In this document: in pieces, positions 44,001 to 52,009 of the stretch
Layout of the letters: each line of letters starts with the position of its first letter
How positions within the stretch are numbered: the first letter of the stretch is position 1
Origin: Streptomyces aureocirculatus
Lineage (GTDB): Bacteria; Actinomycetota; Actinomycetes; Streptomycetales; Streptomycetaceae
Assembly: GCF_000720475.1 (NCBI RefSeq)
Contig: NZ_JOAP01000024.1
Location: 1-64,000, forward strand
Direction of reading: 5' to 3'
Length of the DNA stretch: 64,000 nucleotides
Translations under genes and position numbers: made by a program
Notes under the pieces: generated by a model
What the model was told of the DNA's origin: nothing
The model's database searches: none
What the model saw: only the letters and a program-made list of their open reading frames with translations

Positions 44001-44083
44001 CGGTCGAGTGCCGCCATCGCGGGCGGATCCCCGCCGAGCAGCACAAGGGCGTCCCCGAACGACAGCAGCTTGCGCCGGCCCAC
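41003..44083 (-). CDS. NACHT-domain STAND NTPase
   Basis: 1026 aa. I start at the GTG at 44083 behind GGGGGAC; the frame is open to 44167. The N-terminal helical region (SFGDALVLLGGDPPAMAALDRALGG) resembles the NACHT-associated helical domains of bacterial NLR-like proteins. The NACHT core has Walker A LVLGQPGAGKS (about 345-355) and the diagnostic Walker B VVLLDGFDELL (about 420-430), then a winged-helix/helical part. A hydrophobic TM-like segment (about 755-777, GANLVVLVLLLTGGTTAGALF) precedes a 250-residue C-terminal sensor-like region of unknown fold. Some bacterial NACHT proteins protect against phage. This one has no recognisable effector domain apart from the possible membrane segment. 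Confidence 0.85.
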   Translation of the reverse strand: MGRRKLLSFGDALVLLGGDPPAMAALDRALGGALNLATGGLSSGVLGMFDARGRILGLGRDAARGLGERLRHTEGRVERTRVLEAAHTVIVVLAFFDSLERAELPFSLDEVVPTRGEQLVVAGGRLPADAGLTDTLAQVDAPHPAPHLPYEDHLDRLRGWYQHLATRTHGLLQDLDVWARLDRAARDETAATMRTTVPRLAVAEYEELHARLVLEAPEFRYWSGRLEHQATRAELRRALAGLETLLAASAAGHRPPVDVAGALSRAHRSALDHRILDAQETPEGIQVPALAEGYLDPDFRVRAVDGQGSPADEEWWARTPLRQDLTEYLTGALTSEGLTAAPLLVLGQPGAGKSVLIRILAARLPSAGFLPVRVALRVVRADDEIQDQIEQAIREATGERATWTDLVRAAGAAVPVVLLDGFDELLQTTGVHQNDFLVRVARFQEREAEQGRPVLAVVTSRTAVADRARYPQGTVALRLEPFRKEQVQLWIERWNLTNALNFRALGLPPLTWDAVAPHRALAGQPLLLTMLALYQAAGNDLHGEDRHPLDEADLYEALLGSFARREVCKDTRVAAHEVEQRVEEELERLSLVAFAMLNRRRQWVSTAELDEDLAALLGRTSARASGLRSPLGQAEVALGRFFFVQRAQSIRDGRTLSTYEFLHATFGEYLAVRLAVRLLSGLLTHRPALSMGGEPLNDDLMFALLSFAPLSSRQMLRFARARVERLPRAERDALARLVVRAMGERELRAGQPYPAYLPRRLRAASRHGIYGANLVVLVLLLTGGTTAGALFPSAADAGSAWHRHALLWRSSLSEVQWTDLALSLSVRRTKLGEERDLEVAVRQGDLGPPEPVDAHWLFRAPREEGHTVWHRTYWNELWHKMDVSAGTNDGVALQALRPLFEALGPLVTTFTGEGARVGTSTAHDLLRLWLQGGSELIATEIQDLYGRIGAAFRVLTPSAGVVRRLVPVLTALLDRDLPRLTTAQSLVLLEWLTEDAPTVLVDQLIDHLKTHHSCLYNEIVHSVDDS

Positions 44084-44279
44084 AGTCCCCCCGATGGCAT
44101 GCGTTGCACGGACTCCGCTGCCAGCCTGCCACGGATGGAGCAGCGAAGAGACCGCTTCGCGGCGCATCCGTGGGGTCCGCCCCGGCAGGGCGAAGCGCCC
44201 GCGCGAGCCCTCTTGTTGCGGGTGCGGGCATCTGCTTGACTCCGCCGCCGGAACGCCACCTCATGGGCGGAGGAACCTG

Positions 44280-46817
44280 ATGGACATCACCCGCAGACGT
44301 CTGCTCACCGCGCTTGCGGCGACGGGCCTGTTGTCCGTGGTCCCGGCCGGTCCGGTGAGCGCGGCACAGGCCGCGGGGGGCCTCGCGCGGCTGCGGGCCA
44401 ACACCGTGGCGGTGTTCGCCGGGACACCGGAGTCCAACGCCCGCCCGGAGACCGCCGCGAAGATCGCCGCCGTGGAGCGGCTCGCGCGGACGCATCTCGC
44501 GGCCATGGACGCGGCGGGTGACGGCGAGCTGTTCGCCGGTCTGCCGCTCGGCAGCGACGACGCGAACCTGAACACCGCCTACCGCCGCCTGTACGAGATC
44601 GCCCTCGCCACCCGGACCCCCGCCGGCGGCCTGCACGGCGACACCGTCACCGCCCGCCGCGTCGTCGACGGCCTGGCCCGGCTCCACGAGCGGTACTACG
44701 GCGACCAGTCCAAGGGCTACTACGGCAACTGGTTCCACTGGGAGATCGGCATCTCCCAGCACGTCAGCAAGACGCTTGTGCTCCTGTACGACGAGGTGCG
44801 CGCCCAGCGCCCGGGGCTCGTGCGCACCTATGTGACCTCCATGGACGCCTATCTGCGCAACGGCACCGACGGTGACGTGAACTTGGACTCGCGGTTCCAC
44901 ACGGGTGCGAACCTCGCGGACATCACGACGAACCGCGTCCTCCAGGGCGCGCTCATCGACGAGGAGGCCCGTGTCCGCAAGGCCCTCACGGACCAGTTGA
45001 CGGTCTTCGTCACCATCGACCCCTACCACCTCAACCACGGTGTCACGGACGGCCATTACGCCGACGGCTCCTTCATCCAGCACGCGTCCGTCGCGTACAC
45101 CGGCTCCTACGGCAAGGGGCTCCTGACGCGGGTCGTACAGACCCTGAAGATCCTGGACGGCACCGGGTTCGCGCACGGCGCCGAGCTGGTGCCCGTCGTC
45201 CACGGGTGGGTGCGCGACGGTTTCGCGCCGCTGATCTTCGAGGGCTGGATGATGGAGATCGTCAAGGGGCGCGCGGTGTCGCGGACCGACTCCGGCTACA
45301 CGGACACCGCGGCCGTGGCGGAGGCCGTCGTCGACCTGTCCTCGCTCGCCGACGGGGCCGCGGCCACCGCCCTGAAGGGGTACGTCAAGCATCTGCGGGA
45401 GTCCTCGCGCGCCCCGCTCGACCCGGCCCGCTTCGTCTCACCCGTCAGCGTCGCCCGCTACGCCGACATCCTCGCCGACGCCTCCGTGCCGGCGGCCGAC
45501 CTCAACCCCGCCGCGCGCAGCGTCGCCTTCAACGCCATGGACCGGACCGTGCACCGCAGGCCAGGCCACGCGTTCGCGCTCGCCCGCAACTCGGCGCGGA
45601 TCAGCAAGTACGAGTACATGAACGGCGAGAACCTCATGCCGTGGTTCCAGGGCGAGGGCGCGCACTATCTGTATCTGGCCGGGCAGGACCAGACGGGCGC
45701 CCACGGCGTGGACTACTTCACCACGGTGTCGCCGTACGCCCTCGCCGGGGTGACGGCACCGGTGGAGCGGCGCCGCACCGTCCCGGAGCTGTACGGCAAG
45801 CCGTACTACGACAACCCCGGCCACCCGCTGCGCTTCACGTCGTCTTCGGAGTCCCAGAACCGCTACGTGTACTTCCCGCGCGGCACCCACGCGCACTCCG
45901 GCGGCGTGGTGCTCGGGGCGTACGGCACGGCCGCGATGGTGCAGTCCGACGACGCCGCCTACGCCGACCGGGAGTTGCTGCCCGACGACTTCGTGGTGCA
46001 CCGGGGCGCGGCGGCCACCAAGTCGTGGTTCCTGCTCGACGACGAGATCGTCGTCCTCGCGGCGGGGGTCGGCGACGCGGCGGGGCGCGCGGTGACGACG
46101 ACGGTGGACACGCGGATCGCGGCGCCGGACGACGAGGTCCTCCTGACCGGTGTGCGCCGCGACGGCGGCGCCTGGTCCGGCACGGGCGGCGCGGAGCTAC
46201 GCTGGCTGCGGTACGCCAACCGCACCCGGGGGGAGGCCGTGGGCTATCTCTTCCTCGACACGCCCTCGGTACGGGTCGCCCTGGACCGGGTCACGCGCAG
46301 CCGCCGCGTGGTGCGCACCGCCAACCCGGACACCGCCGTGACCCGCCAGGTCTTCGGTGTGGGCGTCGACCGGGCGGCCGGGGCCGGGTTCGGCAGGCTG
46401 GCGTACGCGCTGGTGCCGCACGCGACCGCGGCACGCCTTCGCGGCTATGCGGGCGGGCCGCTCAAGGTGCTCGCCAACTCGACGCGCGCCCAGGCCGTGT
46501 CCCATCGGGGCCTCGGCCTCACCGGCGTCAACACCTTCGCCGACGGGCCGCACGACGTGGGGGCCCTGCGGGTCACCGGTGCGGCGTGCGTCCTGGTCCA
46601 CGAGGCACGGCGCTCCGGGACCCTGCGGGTCGCCGTGTCCGACCCGACCATGGGGCGGGGCCGGGTGGGCGTCCTGGTGCGGGGGCGGCGGCTGCGGGTG
46701 GTGGCGGCGGATCCGGGGGTGCGGGTACGCGGGGAGGGCGGGGGCACGTGGATCGACGTGGACACCCACCACGCGTACGGGCGGAGCTTCACGGTCACGC
46801 TGCGCGGGGGGCGGTGA
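44280..46817 (+). CDS. Secreted polysaccharide lyase family 8 enzyme
   Basis: 845 aa from the ATG at 44280 with GGAGGA 8 nt upstream. The signal region (DITRRRLLTALAATGLLS) looks Tat-like and ends near residue 32. The alpha/alpha toroid domain follows, with the aromatic patch GNWFHWEIG (about 148-157). The PL8 catalytic trio is visible: Asn211 in HTGANLADIT, His268 in DGSFIQH, Tyr277 in YTGSYG. The beta-sandwich domains come after, with NGENLMPWFQGEGAHYLY. Family members cleave hyaluronate, chondroitin or xanthan by beta-elimination. The exact polymer is not clear. It is divergent from the NACHT gene. Confidence 0.92.
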   Translation: MDITRRRLLTALAATGLLSVVPAGPVSAAQAAGGLARLRANTVAVFAGTPESNARPETAAKIAAVERLARTHLAAMDAAGDGELFAGLPLGSDDANLNTAYRRLYEIALATRTPAGGLHGDTVTARRVVDGLARLHERYYGDQSKGYYGNWFHWEIGISQHVSKTLVLLYDEVRAQRPGLVRTYVTSMDAYLRNGTDGDVNLDSRFHTGANLADITTNRVLQGALIDEEARVRKALTDQLTVFVTIDPYHLNHGVTDGHYADGSFIQHASVAYTGSYGKGLLTRVVQTLKILDGTGFAHGAELVPVVHGWVRDGFAPLIFEGWMMEIVKGRAVSRTDSGYTDTAAVAEAVVDLSSLADGAAATALKGYVKHLRESSRAPLDPARFVSPVSVARYADILADASVPAADLNPAARSVAFNAMDRTVHRRPGHAFALARNSARISKYEYMNGENLMPWFQGEGAHYLYLAGQDQTGAHGVDYFTTVSPYALAGVTAPVERRRTVPELYGKPYYDNPGHPLRFTSSSESQNRYVYFPRGTHAHSGGVVLGAYGTAAMVQSDDAAYADRELLPDDFVVHRGAAATKSWFLLDDEIVVLAAGVGDAAGRAVTTTVDTRIAAPDDEVLLTGVRRDGGAWSGTGGAELRWLRYANRTRGEAVGYLFLDTPSVRVALDRVTRSRRVVRTANPDTAVTRQVFGVGVDRAAGAGFGRLAYALVPHATAARLRGYAGGPLKVLANSTRAQAVSHRGLGLTGVNTFADGPHDVGALRVTGAACVLVHEARRSGTLRVAVSDPTMGRGRVGVLVRGRRLRVVAADPGVRVRGEGGGTWIDVDTHHAYGRSFTVTLRGGR

Positions 46818-46869
46818 GGCACGGCACGGCCGCCCCCGTGCGGCACGGCACGCCCGCCCCCGGCCTCAC
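46814..46869. terminator. Possible terminator between convergent genes
   Basis: GTGAGGC (46814-46820) and GCCTCAC (46863-46869) form an inverted repeat that includes both stop codons. The interior contains a GC-rich near-direct repeat (cggcacggc...cgcccc). The long loop makes this a weak call. Confidence 0.35.
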
Positions 46870-47990
46870 GCGGCCACGGTGTCGTGGTGGATGGGCGTGT
46901 GCGCGCCCCGCAGCGGCGCCCCCGTGCCGCCGCGGCGGGTGGCGACGATCTCCGCGGCGATGGACAGGGCCGTCTCCTCGGGGGTGCGGGCCCCCAGGTC
47001 GAGACCGATGGGCGAGTGCAGTTGGGCCAGCTCGGCGTCGGTGAGGCCCGCGTCGCGGAGCCTGCGGTCGCGGTCCTCGTGGGTGCGGCGCGAGCCCATC
47101 GCGCCGACGAAGGCGACCGGCATCCGCAACGCCCGCACCAGGACCGGCACGTCGAACTTGGCGTCGTGGGTGAGTACGCACAGGACGGTCCTGGCGTCGG
47201 TCCCGGTGCGCTCCAGGTAGCGGTGGGGCCAGTCCACGACGACCTCGTCGGCTTCGGGGAAGCGCTGCGGGGTCGCGAACACCGCCCGGGCGTCGCACAG
47301 CGTCACGTGGTAGCCGAGGAACTTGCCCGCGCGTACGAGCGCCGCCGCGAAGTCGACGGCGCCGAACACGATCATGCGGGGCGGCGGCACGCTCGACTCG
47401 ACGAGCAGGGTGAGGCCGCCGGGGCAGTGCGCGCCGTCCTCCGACACCTCGACGGTGCCGGTGCGGCCCGCGTCGAGCAGCGCCCGCGCCTCGGCCGCCG
47501 CGGTGCGGTCGAGGACGGGCGCGCCGCCGAGCCCGCCCTCGTACGCACCGTCGGGCCGCACGAGCAGTGTCCTGCCGAGCAGGTCGTCCGGGCCGCGGGC
47601 CACCCGTACGAGGGCCGCGGTCTCCCCCGCGGCGGCCGCGGCGAGCGCGGCCACGTGCACCGGGCGGTCCGGCGTGCCGACGCCCACCGGGGTGACCAGG
47701 ATGTCGATGACTCCGCCGCAGGTGAGGCCCACGGCGAAGGCGTCGTCGTCGCTGTATCCGAAGCGCTCGACGACGCTCTCGCCGTCCTGGAGGGCCTGGG
47801 CGCACAGCTCGTACACCGCGCCCTCCACGCACCCGCCGGAGACCGAGCCGATGACCGTGCCCGCGCGGTCGACGGCGAGGGCCGCGCCGGGCGGGCGCGG
47901 GGCGCTGCCGCCGACCGCCACGACGGTGGCGACGGCGAACTCACGGCCCTCGTCGGCCCACCGGCGCAGCTCGTCGGCGATGTCAAGCAC
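46866..47990 (-). CDS. XdhC/CoxI-family molybdenum cofactor insertion protein (PaoD-like)
   Basis: 374 aa. The N-terminal XdhC/CoxI domain has VATVVAVGGSAPRPPGAALAVD and SVSGGCVEGAVYE. The C-terminal Rossmann-type domain has VFGAVDFAAALVRAGKFLGYHV and AFVGAMGSRRTHEDR. The family binds and modifies the molybdenum cofactor before it enters the partner enzyme. The gene start overlaps the end of the molybdopterin subunit gene by 8 bp and it is last in the operon, as PaoD (YagQ) is in E. coli. Confidence 0.9.
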   Translation of the reverse strand: MLDIADELRRWADEGREFAVATVVAVGGSAPRPPGAALAVDRAGTVIGSVSGGCVEGAVYELCAQALQDGESVVERFGYSDDDAFAVGLTCGGVIDILVTPVGVGTPDRPVHVAALAAAAAGETAALVRVARGPDDLLGRTLLVRPDGAYEGGLGGAPVLDRTAAAEARALLDAGRTGTVEVSEDGAHCPGGLTLLVESSVPPPRMIVFGAVDFAAALVRAGKFLGYHVTLCDARAVFATPQRFPEADEVVVDWPHRYLERTGTDARTVLCVLTHDAKFDVPVLVRALRMPVAFVGAMGSRRTHEDRDRRLRDAGLTDAELAQLHSPIGLDLGARTPEETALSIAAEIVATRRGGTGAPLRGAHTPIHHDTVAA

Positions 47991-50133
47991 GGGTGGTTCC
48001 TTCCGGTACCGCGCCCGCCGCCGCGAGCACCCGGTCCGGCCGGATCGGCAGGGCGCGGTGGCGTACGCCCGTGGCGTGCCGGACGGCGTTGGCGATCGCC
48101 GCCGCGGCGCCCACGATGCCGATCTCGCCGATGCCCTTGATGCCGACGGGGTCGTCCGGGTCCGGGTCGTGCACCCAGTCGGCCTCGATGACGGGCACGT
48201 CGGCGTTGGCGGCGAAGTGGTAGCCCGCGAGGTCGCCGTTGGCGAGGCCGCCCGAGACCCGGTCCCTGATCGCCTCCTCGTGCAGGGCCATGGACAGTCC
48301 CCAGGTCATGCCACCGACGAACTGGCTGCGCGCGGTGAGCGGGTTGACGATCCGGCCCGCGGCGAAGATGCCGAGCATCCGGCGCACCCGCACCTCACCG
48401 GTGTTGACGTCGACGGCGACCTCGGCGAACTGGGCGCCGTAGGAGTGCCGTTCGCGTTCGGCGAGCGCGCCGACTGCCTCCGTGGTGTCGGAGCGGACGG
48501 TGATCCCCTCCGGCGGCAGCTCCGCGGACAGGGCGAGGCGTTCGCGCAGCTCGGCCGCGGCGGCCATGACCGCCCAGGACCACGAACGCGTGCCCATCGA
48601 GCCGCCGGACAGCCAGGCCTGGCCGAGGTCGCTGTCGCCGATGCGCACACGGATCCGGTCAAGGTCCGCTCCGAGGGCGTCGGCGGCCACCTGGGCCAGC
48701 GCGGTGCGGGCCCCGGTGCCGACGTCGGCGGCGTTGATCCGGACCGTGAAGGTGCCGTCGGCCTCGGCGGTGACGGCCGCGGTCGAGGGGGCCACGCCCG
48801 CGGGGAAAGTGGCCGCTGCCGTGCCCGTGCCGAGCAGCCAGCGGCCGTCGCGGCGGACGCCGGGGCGCGGGTCACGGCCTTCCCAGTTGAAGCGGCGGGC
48901 GCCCTCGCGGAAGCAGGTGAGCAGTTCGCGGTCCGCGAAGGGCAGTCCCGTGACGGGCCCGACGGCGGGTTCGTTGCGGGCCCGCAGCTCGATGGGGTCG
49001 AGGCCGCACTTCTCGGCGAGCTCGTCGAGCGCGGACTCCAGGGCGAACGAGCCGGGCGCCTCCCCCGGCGCCCGCATGAACGTGGGCGTGGGCACGTCGA
49101 GCCGCACCACGTGGTTGGCGGTGCGCAGGGCCTCCGCCTCGTACATGGCGCGGCCGTAGCCGCCGGTCGCCTCGACGAACTCGGTGAGGGTCGAGGTGAG
49201 CGACACCCCGTCGTGGTCGAGGGCGCGCAGCCGCCCCTCGGCGTCGGCGCCGAGCCGGACGCGCTGCGCCGTGGGGCTGCGGTAGCCGGTGAGCGAGAAC
49301 ACCTGGCGGCGGGTGAGGACCACCCGTACCGGGCGCCCGACGACGGTGGCCGCCATCACGGCGAGCACGTTGTGCGCGCGCAGCCAGCCCTTGGAGCCGA
49401 AGCCGCCGCCGATGTGCTCGGAGCGCACGTGCACGGACTCCGGGTCGAGCTGGAAGAGCGCGGCGAGGTCCGTGGCCGTCATCATGGTGCCCTGGCTGGT
49501 GTCGACCACTTCGAGGCGGCCGCCGTCCCAGCGCGCCATCGCCGCGTGCGGCTCCATGGCGTTGTGGTGCTGCTCCGGGGTGGTGTACAGCTCGTCCACG
49601 ACCACGGTGGAGGCGGCCAGCTCGGCCTCCAGGTCGCCCTTCTCCGTGACGGCGGGGCCCTGGACGGTGGCCTCCGGTGTGTAGCGGTCGGGGTGCCGCG
49701 GGTCGAAGGCGACGTCGTGCGGCTCGGTGTCGTACTCGACCACCAGCGTCTCTGCGGCCTCCCTCGCCTGTTCGGAGGTCTCGGCGACGACGAGGGCCAC
49801 CGGCCAGCCGACGTGCGGCACCCGGTCCCGCTGGAATATCTCCGCGACCGGGTCGGGCCCCAAGGTGCCGACGAAGCCCTCCTGGAGGCGGGGCGCGTTG
49901 CCGTGGTGCAGCACGGCGAGCACGCCGGGCATCTCCCGTACGGGTGCGTCGTCGATGGAGCGGACGCGGCCGCGGGCGACGGTGGACACCACGACCCAGC
50001 CGTGCGCGAGTCCGGCGAACGGCACCTCACCGGCGTAGCGGGCCGCGCCGGTGACCTTGTCCAGGCCCTCGATGCGGGTGCGTGCGGTGCCGACGGCGCC
50101 CGTGGCCCTGGTCGTTCCGGTCGCTGTCGTCAT
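47983..50133 (-). CDS. Molybdopterin-binding subunit of a xanthine dehydrogenase-family enzyme (PaoC-like)
   Basis: 716 aa. The aldehyde oxidase/xanthine dehydrogenase a/b hammerhead domain is at about 20-130 (GAARYAGEVPFAGLAHGWVV). The Moco domains follow, with HIGGGFGSKG, RAPGEAPGSFALE, and the conserved catalytic Glu in GIKGIGEIGIVG near residue 680. It oxidises an aldehyde or N-heterocycle at the molybdenum centre. It overlaps both neighbours (4 bp with the FAD subunit, 8 bp with XdhC). Lack of a Tat signal on the Fe-S subunit suggests a cytoplasmic complex, unlike periplasmic E. coli PaoABC. Confidence 0.92.
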   Translation of the reverse strand: MTTATGTTRATGAVGTARTRIEGLDKVTGAARYAGEVPFAGLAHGWVVVSTVARGRVRSIDDAPVREMPGVLAVLHHGNAPRLQEGFVGTLGPDPVAEIFQRDRVPHVGWPVALVVAETSEQAREAAETLVVEYDTEPHDVAFDPRHPDRYTPEATVQGPAVTEKGDLEAELAASTVVVDELYTTPEQHHNAMEPHAAMARWDGGRLEVVDTSQGTMMTATDLAALFQLDPESVHVRSEHIGGGFGSKGWLRAHNVLAVMAATVVGRPVRVVLTRRQVFSLTGYRSPTAQRVRLGADAEGRLRALDHDGVSLTSTLTEFVEATGGYGRAMYEAEALRTANHVVRLDVPTPTFMRAPGEAPGSFALESALDELAEKCGLDPIELRARNEPAVGPVTGLPFADRELLTCFREGARRFNWEGRDPRPGVRRDGRWLLGTGTAAATFPAGVAPSTAAVTAEADGTFTVRINAADVGTGARTALAQVAADALGADLDRIRVRIGDSDLGQAWLSGGSMGTRSWSWAVMAAAAELRERLALSAELPPEGITVRSDTTEAVGALAERERHSYGAQFAEVAVDVNTGEVRVRRMLGIFAAGRIVNPLTARSQFVGGMTWGLSMALHEEAIRDRVSGGLANGDLAGYHFAANADVPVIEADWVHDPDPDDPVGIKGIGEIGIVGAAAAIANAVRHATGVRHRALPIRPDRVLAAAGAVPEGTTRA

Positions 50134-51158
50134 CGCTTCGCCCCTTCGGTCGGCTCGGTCCGCTCGACGGGCCCGGTGCCTGTGGCGAGCTCGGTCAGCA
50201 GAACCACGGTCACATTGCGCAGCAGCGGCACCTTGTACCCGTTGTCGGGCAGGGGCTCGGCCGCGGCCAGTTCGGCGTCCGCCGCCGCGGCGAAGGCGGC
50301 GGCCGTGGCGGGGCCGCCGGTCAGCGCGCGTTCGGCCTCCCGGGCGCGCCAGGGCCGCGACGCGACCGCGCCGAACGCGAGGCGCACCTCGTGCACGACG
50401 CCGTCCCTGACGTCGAGCGCCGCGGCGGCCGACCCGATGGCGAAGGCGTACGAGGCGCGCTCGCGGATCTTGCGGTAGCGGGAGTGGGCGGCGACGGGGG
50501 CGGGCGGCAGGGTGATGCCGGTGATCAGTGCGCCGGGCGGCAGCGCGGTCTCGCGGTGCGGGGTGTCACCGACGGGGAGGTAGAAGTCCGCCCACGCCAA
50601 CTCGCCGGTTCCTGACGCCGTTTCGTAGGAGACGACGGCGTCGAAGGCGGCGAGCGCCACCGCCATGTCGGAGGGGTGCGTGGCCACGCAGTGCGCGGAC
50701 GCGCCGAGGATCGCGTGGTTGCGGTGGATGCCGTCGAGGGCGGAGCAGCCGCTGCCTGGCGTGCGCTTGTTGCAGGGTCTGGCCGTGTCGGCGAAGTAGC
50801 CGCAGCGGGTGCGCTGGAGCAGGTTCCCGCCGACGGTGGCCATGTTGCGCAGTTGGCCGGAGGCGCCCGCGAGGACGGCCTGGGCCAGGGCGGGGTAGCG
50901 GCGCCGGACCTCGGGGTGCGCGGCGAGGTCGCTGTTGGTGACCGTCGCGCCGATGTGCAGGGCGCCGTCGGCCGTCACCCCGATGCCGTCCAGGGGCAGT
51001 TCGGTGACGTCCACGAGCAGCGCGGGGCGCTCGACGCCGGTCTTCATCAGGTCGACGAGGTTGGTGCCGCCGCCCAGGAAGCGCGCATCGGGGGCGGCGT
51101 CGAGCAGGGCGACGGCCCCGGCGACGTCGTGCGCCCGCTGGTATCCGAACTCCCTCAT
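50130..51158 (-). CDS. FAD-binding subunit, PaoB type with a probable 4Fe-4S site
   Basis: 342 aa. The FAD-binding domain includes ARFLGGGTNLVDLMKTG and TVGGNLLQRTRC. The inserted segment RCGYFADTARPCNKRTPGSG, followed by CSALDGIHRNHAILG and HCVATHPSDMA, gives a C-x9-C-x8-C-x18-C pattern. PaoB/4-hydroxybenzoyl-CoA-reductase-type subunits bind an extra 4Fe-4S cluster in such an insert. Ordinary CoxM subunits lack it. The subunit passes electrons between the Fe-S subunit and FAD. Confidence 0.9.
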   Translation of the reverse strand: MREFGYQRAHDVAGAVALLDAAPDARFLGGGTNLVDLMKTGVERPALLVDVTELPLDGIGVTADGALHIGATVTNSDLAAHPEVRRRYPALAQAVLAGASGQLRNMATVGGNLLQRTRCGYFADTARPCNKRTPGSGCSALDGIHRNHAILGASAHCVATHPSDMAVALAAFDAVVSYETASGTGELAWADFYLPVGDTPHRETALPPGALITGITLPPAPVAAHSRYRKIRERASYAFAIGSAAAALDVRDGVVHEVRLAFGAVASRPWRAREAERALTGGPATAAAFAAAADAELAAAEPLPDNGYKVPLLRNVTVVLLTELATGTGPVERTEPTEGAKR

Positions 51159-51739
51159 GCCACGGCCTCCTCGGTCTGGGCGCGACCGTCACGTACCTCG
51201 TCGGCGGCGCGTGCGACCGCCTCCACGATGGCCACATAAGCGCCGCAGCGGCACAGGTTGCCGCTCATGCGCTCGCGGATCTCGTCCGCGTCGAGCGGTG
51301 CCGGTTCCGCGTCGGGCCGTACGTCGGCGGTCGCGGCGCTCGGCCAGCCCGCCGCGTGTTCCTCGATCACCGCGATGGCCGAACATATCTGCCCGGGCGT
51401 GCAGTAGCCGCACTGGTAGCCGTCGAGGTCGAGGAAGGCCTGCTGCACCGGGTGCAGTTGGCCGCCGTCGGCGACGCCCTCGATGGTGGTGATCTCCCGG
51501 CCCTCGGCGGTGACCGCGAACTTCAGACAGGACAGTGTGCGGCGGCCGTCGACGAGGACCGTGCAGGCGCCGCACTGGCCCTGGTCGCAGCCCTTCTTCG
51601 TGCCCGTCAGATCGAGGCGCTCACGCAGGGCGTCGAGCAGGGTGGTGCGGTGGTCGACGGGCAGCGTGTGCTTCTCGCCGTTGACGTTCAGGGTGATGCC
51701 GCTGGACGTCTCGGTGGCGCTGGACGTCGGTGGAACCAT
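51155..51739 (-). CDS. 2Fe-2S subunit of the molybdo-flavoprotein (PaoA-like)
   Basis: 194 aa from the ATG at 51739 with AGAAGG upstream; the open frame beyond is not coding-like. The plant-ferredoxin cluster motif is CDQGQCGACTVLVDGRRTLSC. The second 2Fe-2S cluster is formed by CGYCTPGQIC and CRCGAY. The N-terminus (MVPPTSSATETSSG) is short and has no twin-arginine signal. It is the first gene of the operon, next to the twin TetR operator-like sites. Confidence 0.93.
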   Translation of the reverse strand: MVPPTSSATETSSGITLNVNGEKHTLPVDHRTTLLDALRERLDLTGTKKGCDQGQCGACTVLVDGRRTLSCLKFAVTAEGREITTIEGVADGGQLHPVQQAFLDLDGYQCGYCTPGQICSAIAVIEEHAAGWPSAATADVRPDAEPAPLDADEIRERMSGNLCRCGAYVAIVEAVARAADEVRDGRAQTEEAVA

Positions 51740-51906
51740 GATCGGCCTTCTTTCGCGGTGTACGGCGGGCGCCGGGGTGTGCGGGGCACCGTGGTGCGGG
51801 TGACGCGGAAGGAGAACAGGGGGTGCGGGTGAAGCGCAGCAGGTCGCGGGCGGCGTCGACCGAATGCATTCGGCCACATCTCCCGCTATGGTGGAGTGGA
51901 CTCAAA

Positions 51907-51958
51907 CGGACATCTGTCCGCTTATTGTTCGAGAACCTAGTGGACAGGTGTCCGCTTA
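51907..51958. promoter_or_regulatory. Twin TetR operator candidates (GGACA-N2-TGTCC)
   Basis: Site 1, cggacatctgtccgctta (51907-51924), and site 2, tggacaggtgtccgctta (51941-51958), are each near-perfect palindromes and share the flanking GCTTA. Their centres are 34 bp apart. They lie between the divergent Fe-S subunit and TetR genes, so binding could control both directions. Confidence 0.8.
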
Positions 51959-52009
51959 GCAACCCCGGCCCACGTCGGCCGGTCCCCCGCCGATCATCGG
52001 AGGCGACGA

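Noticed and set aside
42417..45392. 991-aa minus frame opposite the PL8 gene and over the NACHT gene
   Set aside because: An out-of-frame shadow produced by GC-rich codon bias; its C-terminal half is Arg/Pro/Gly noise.
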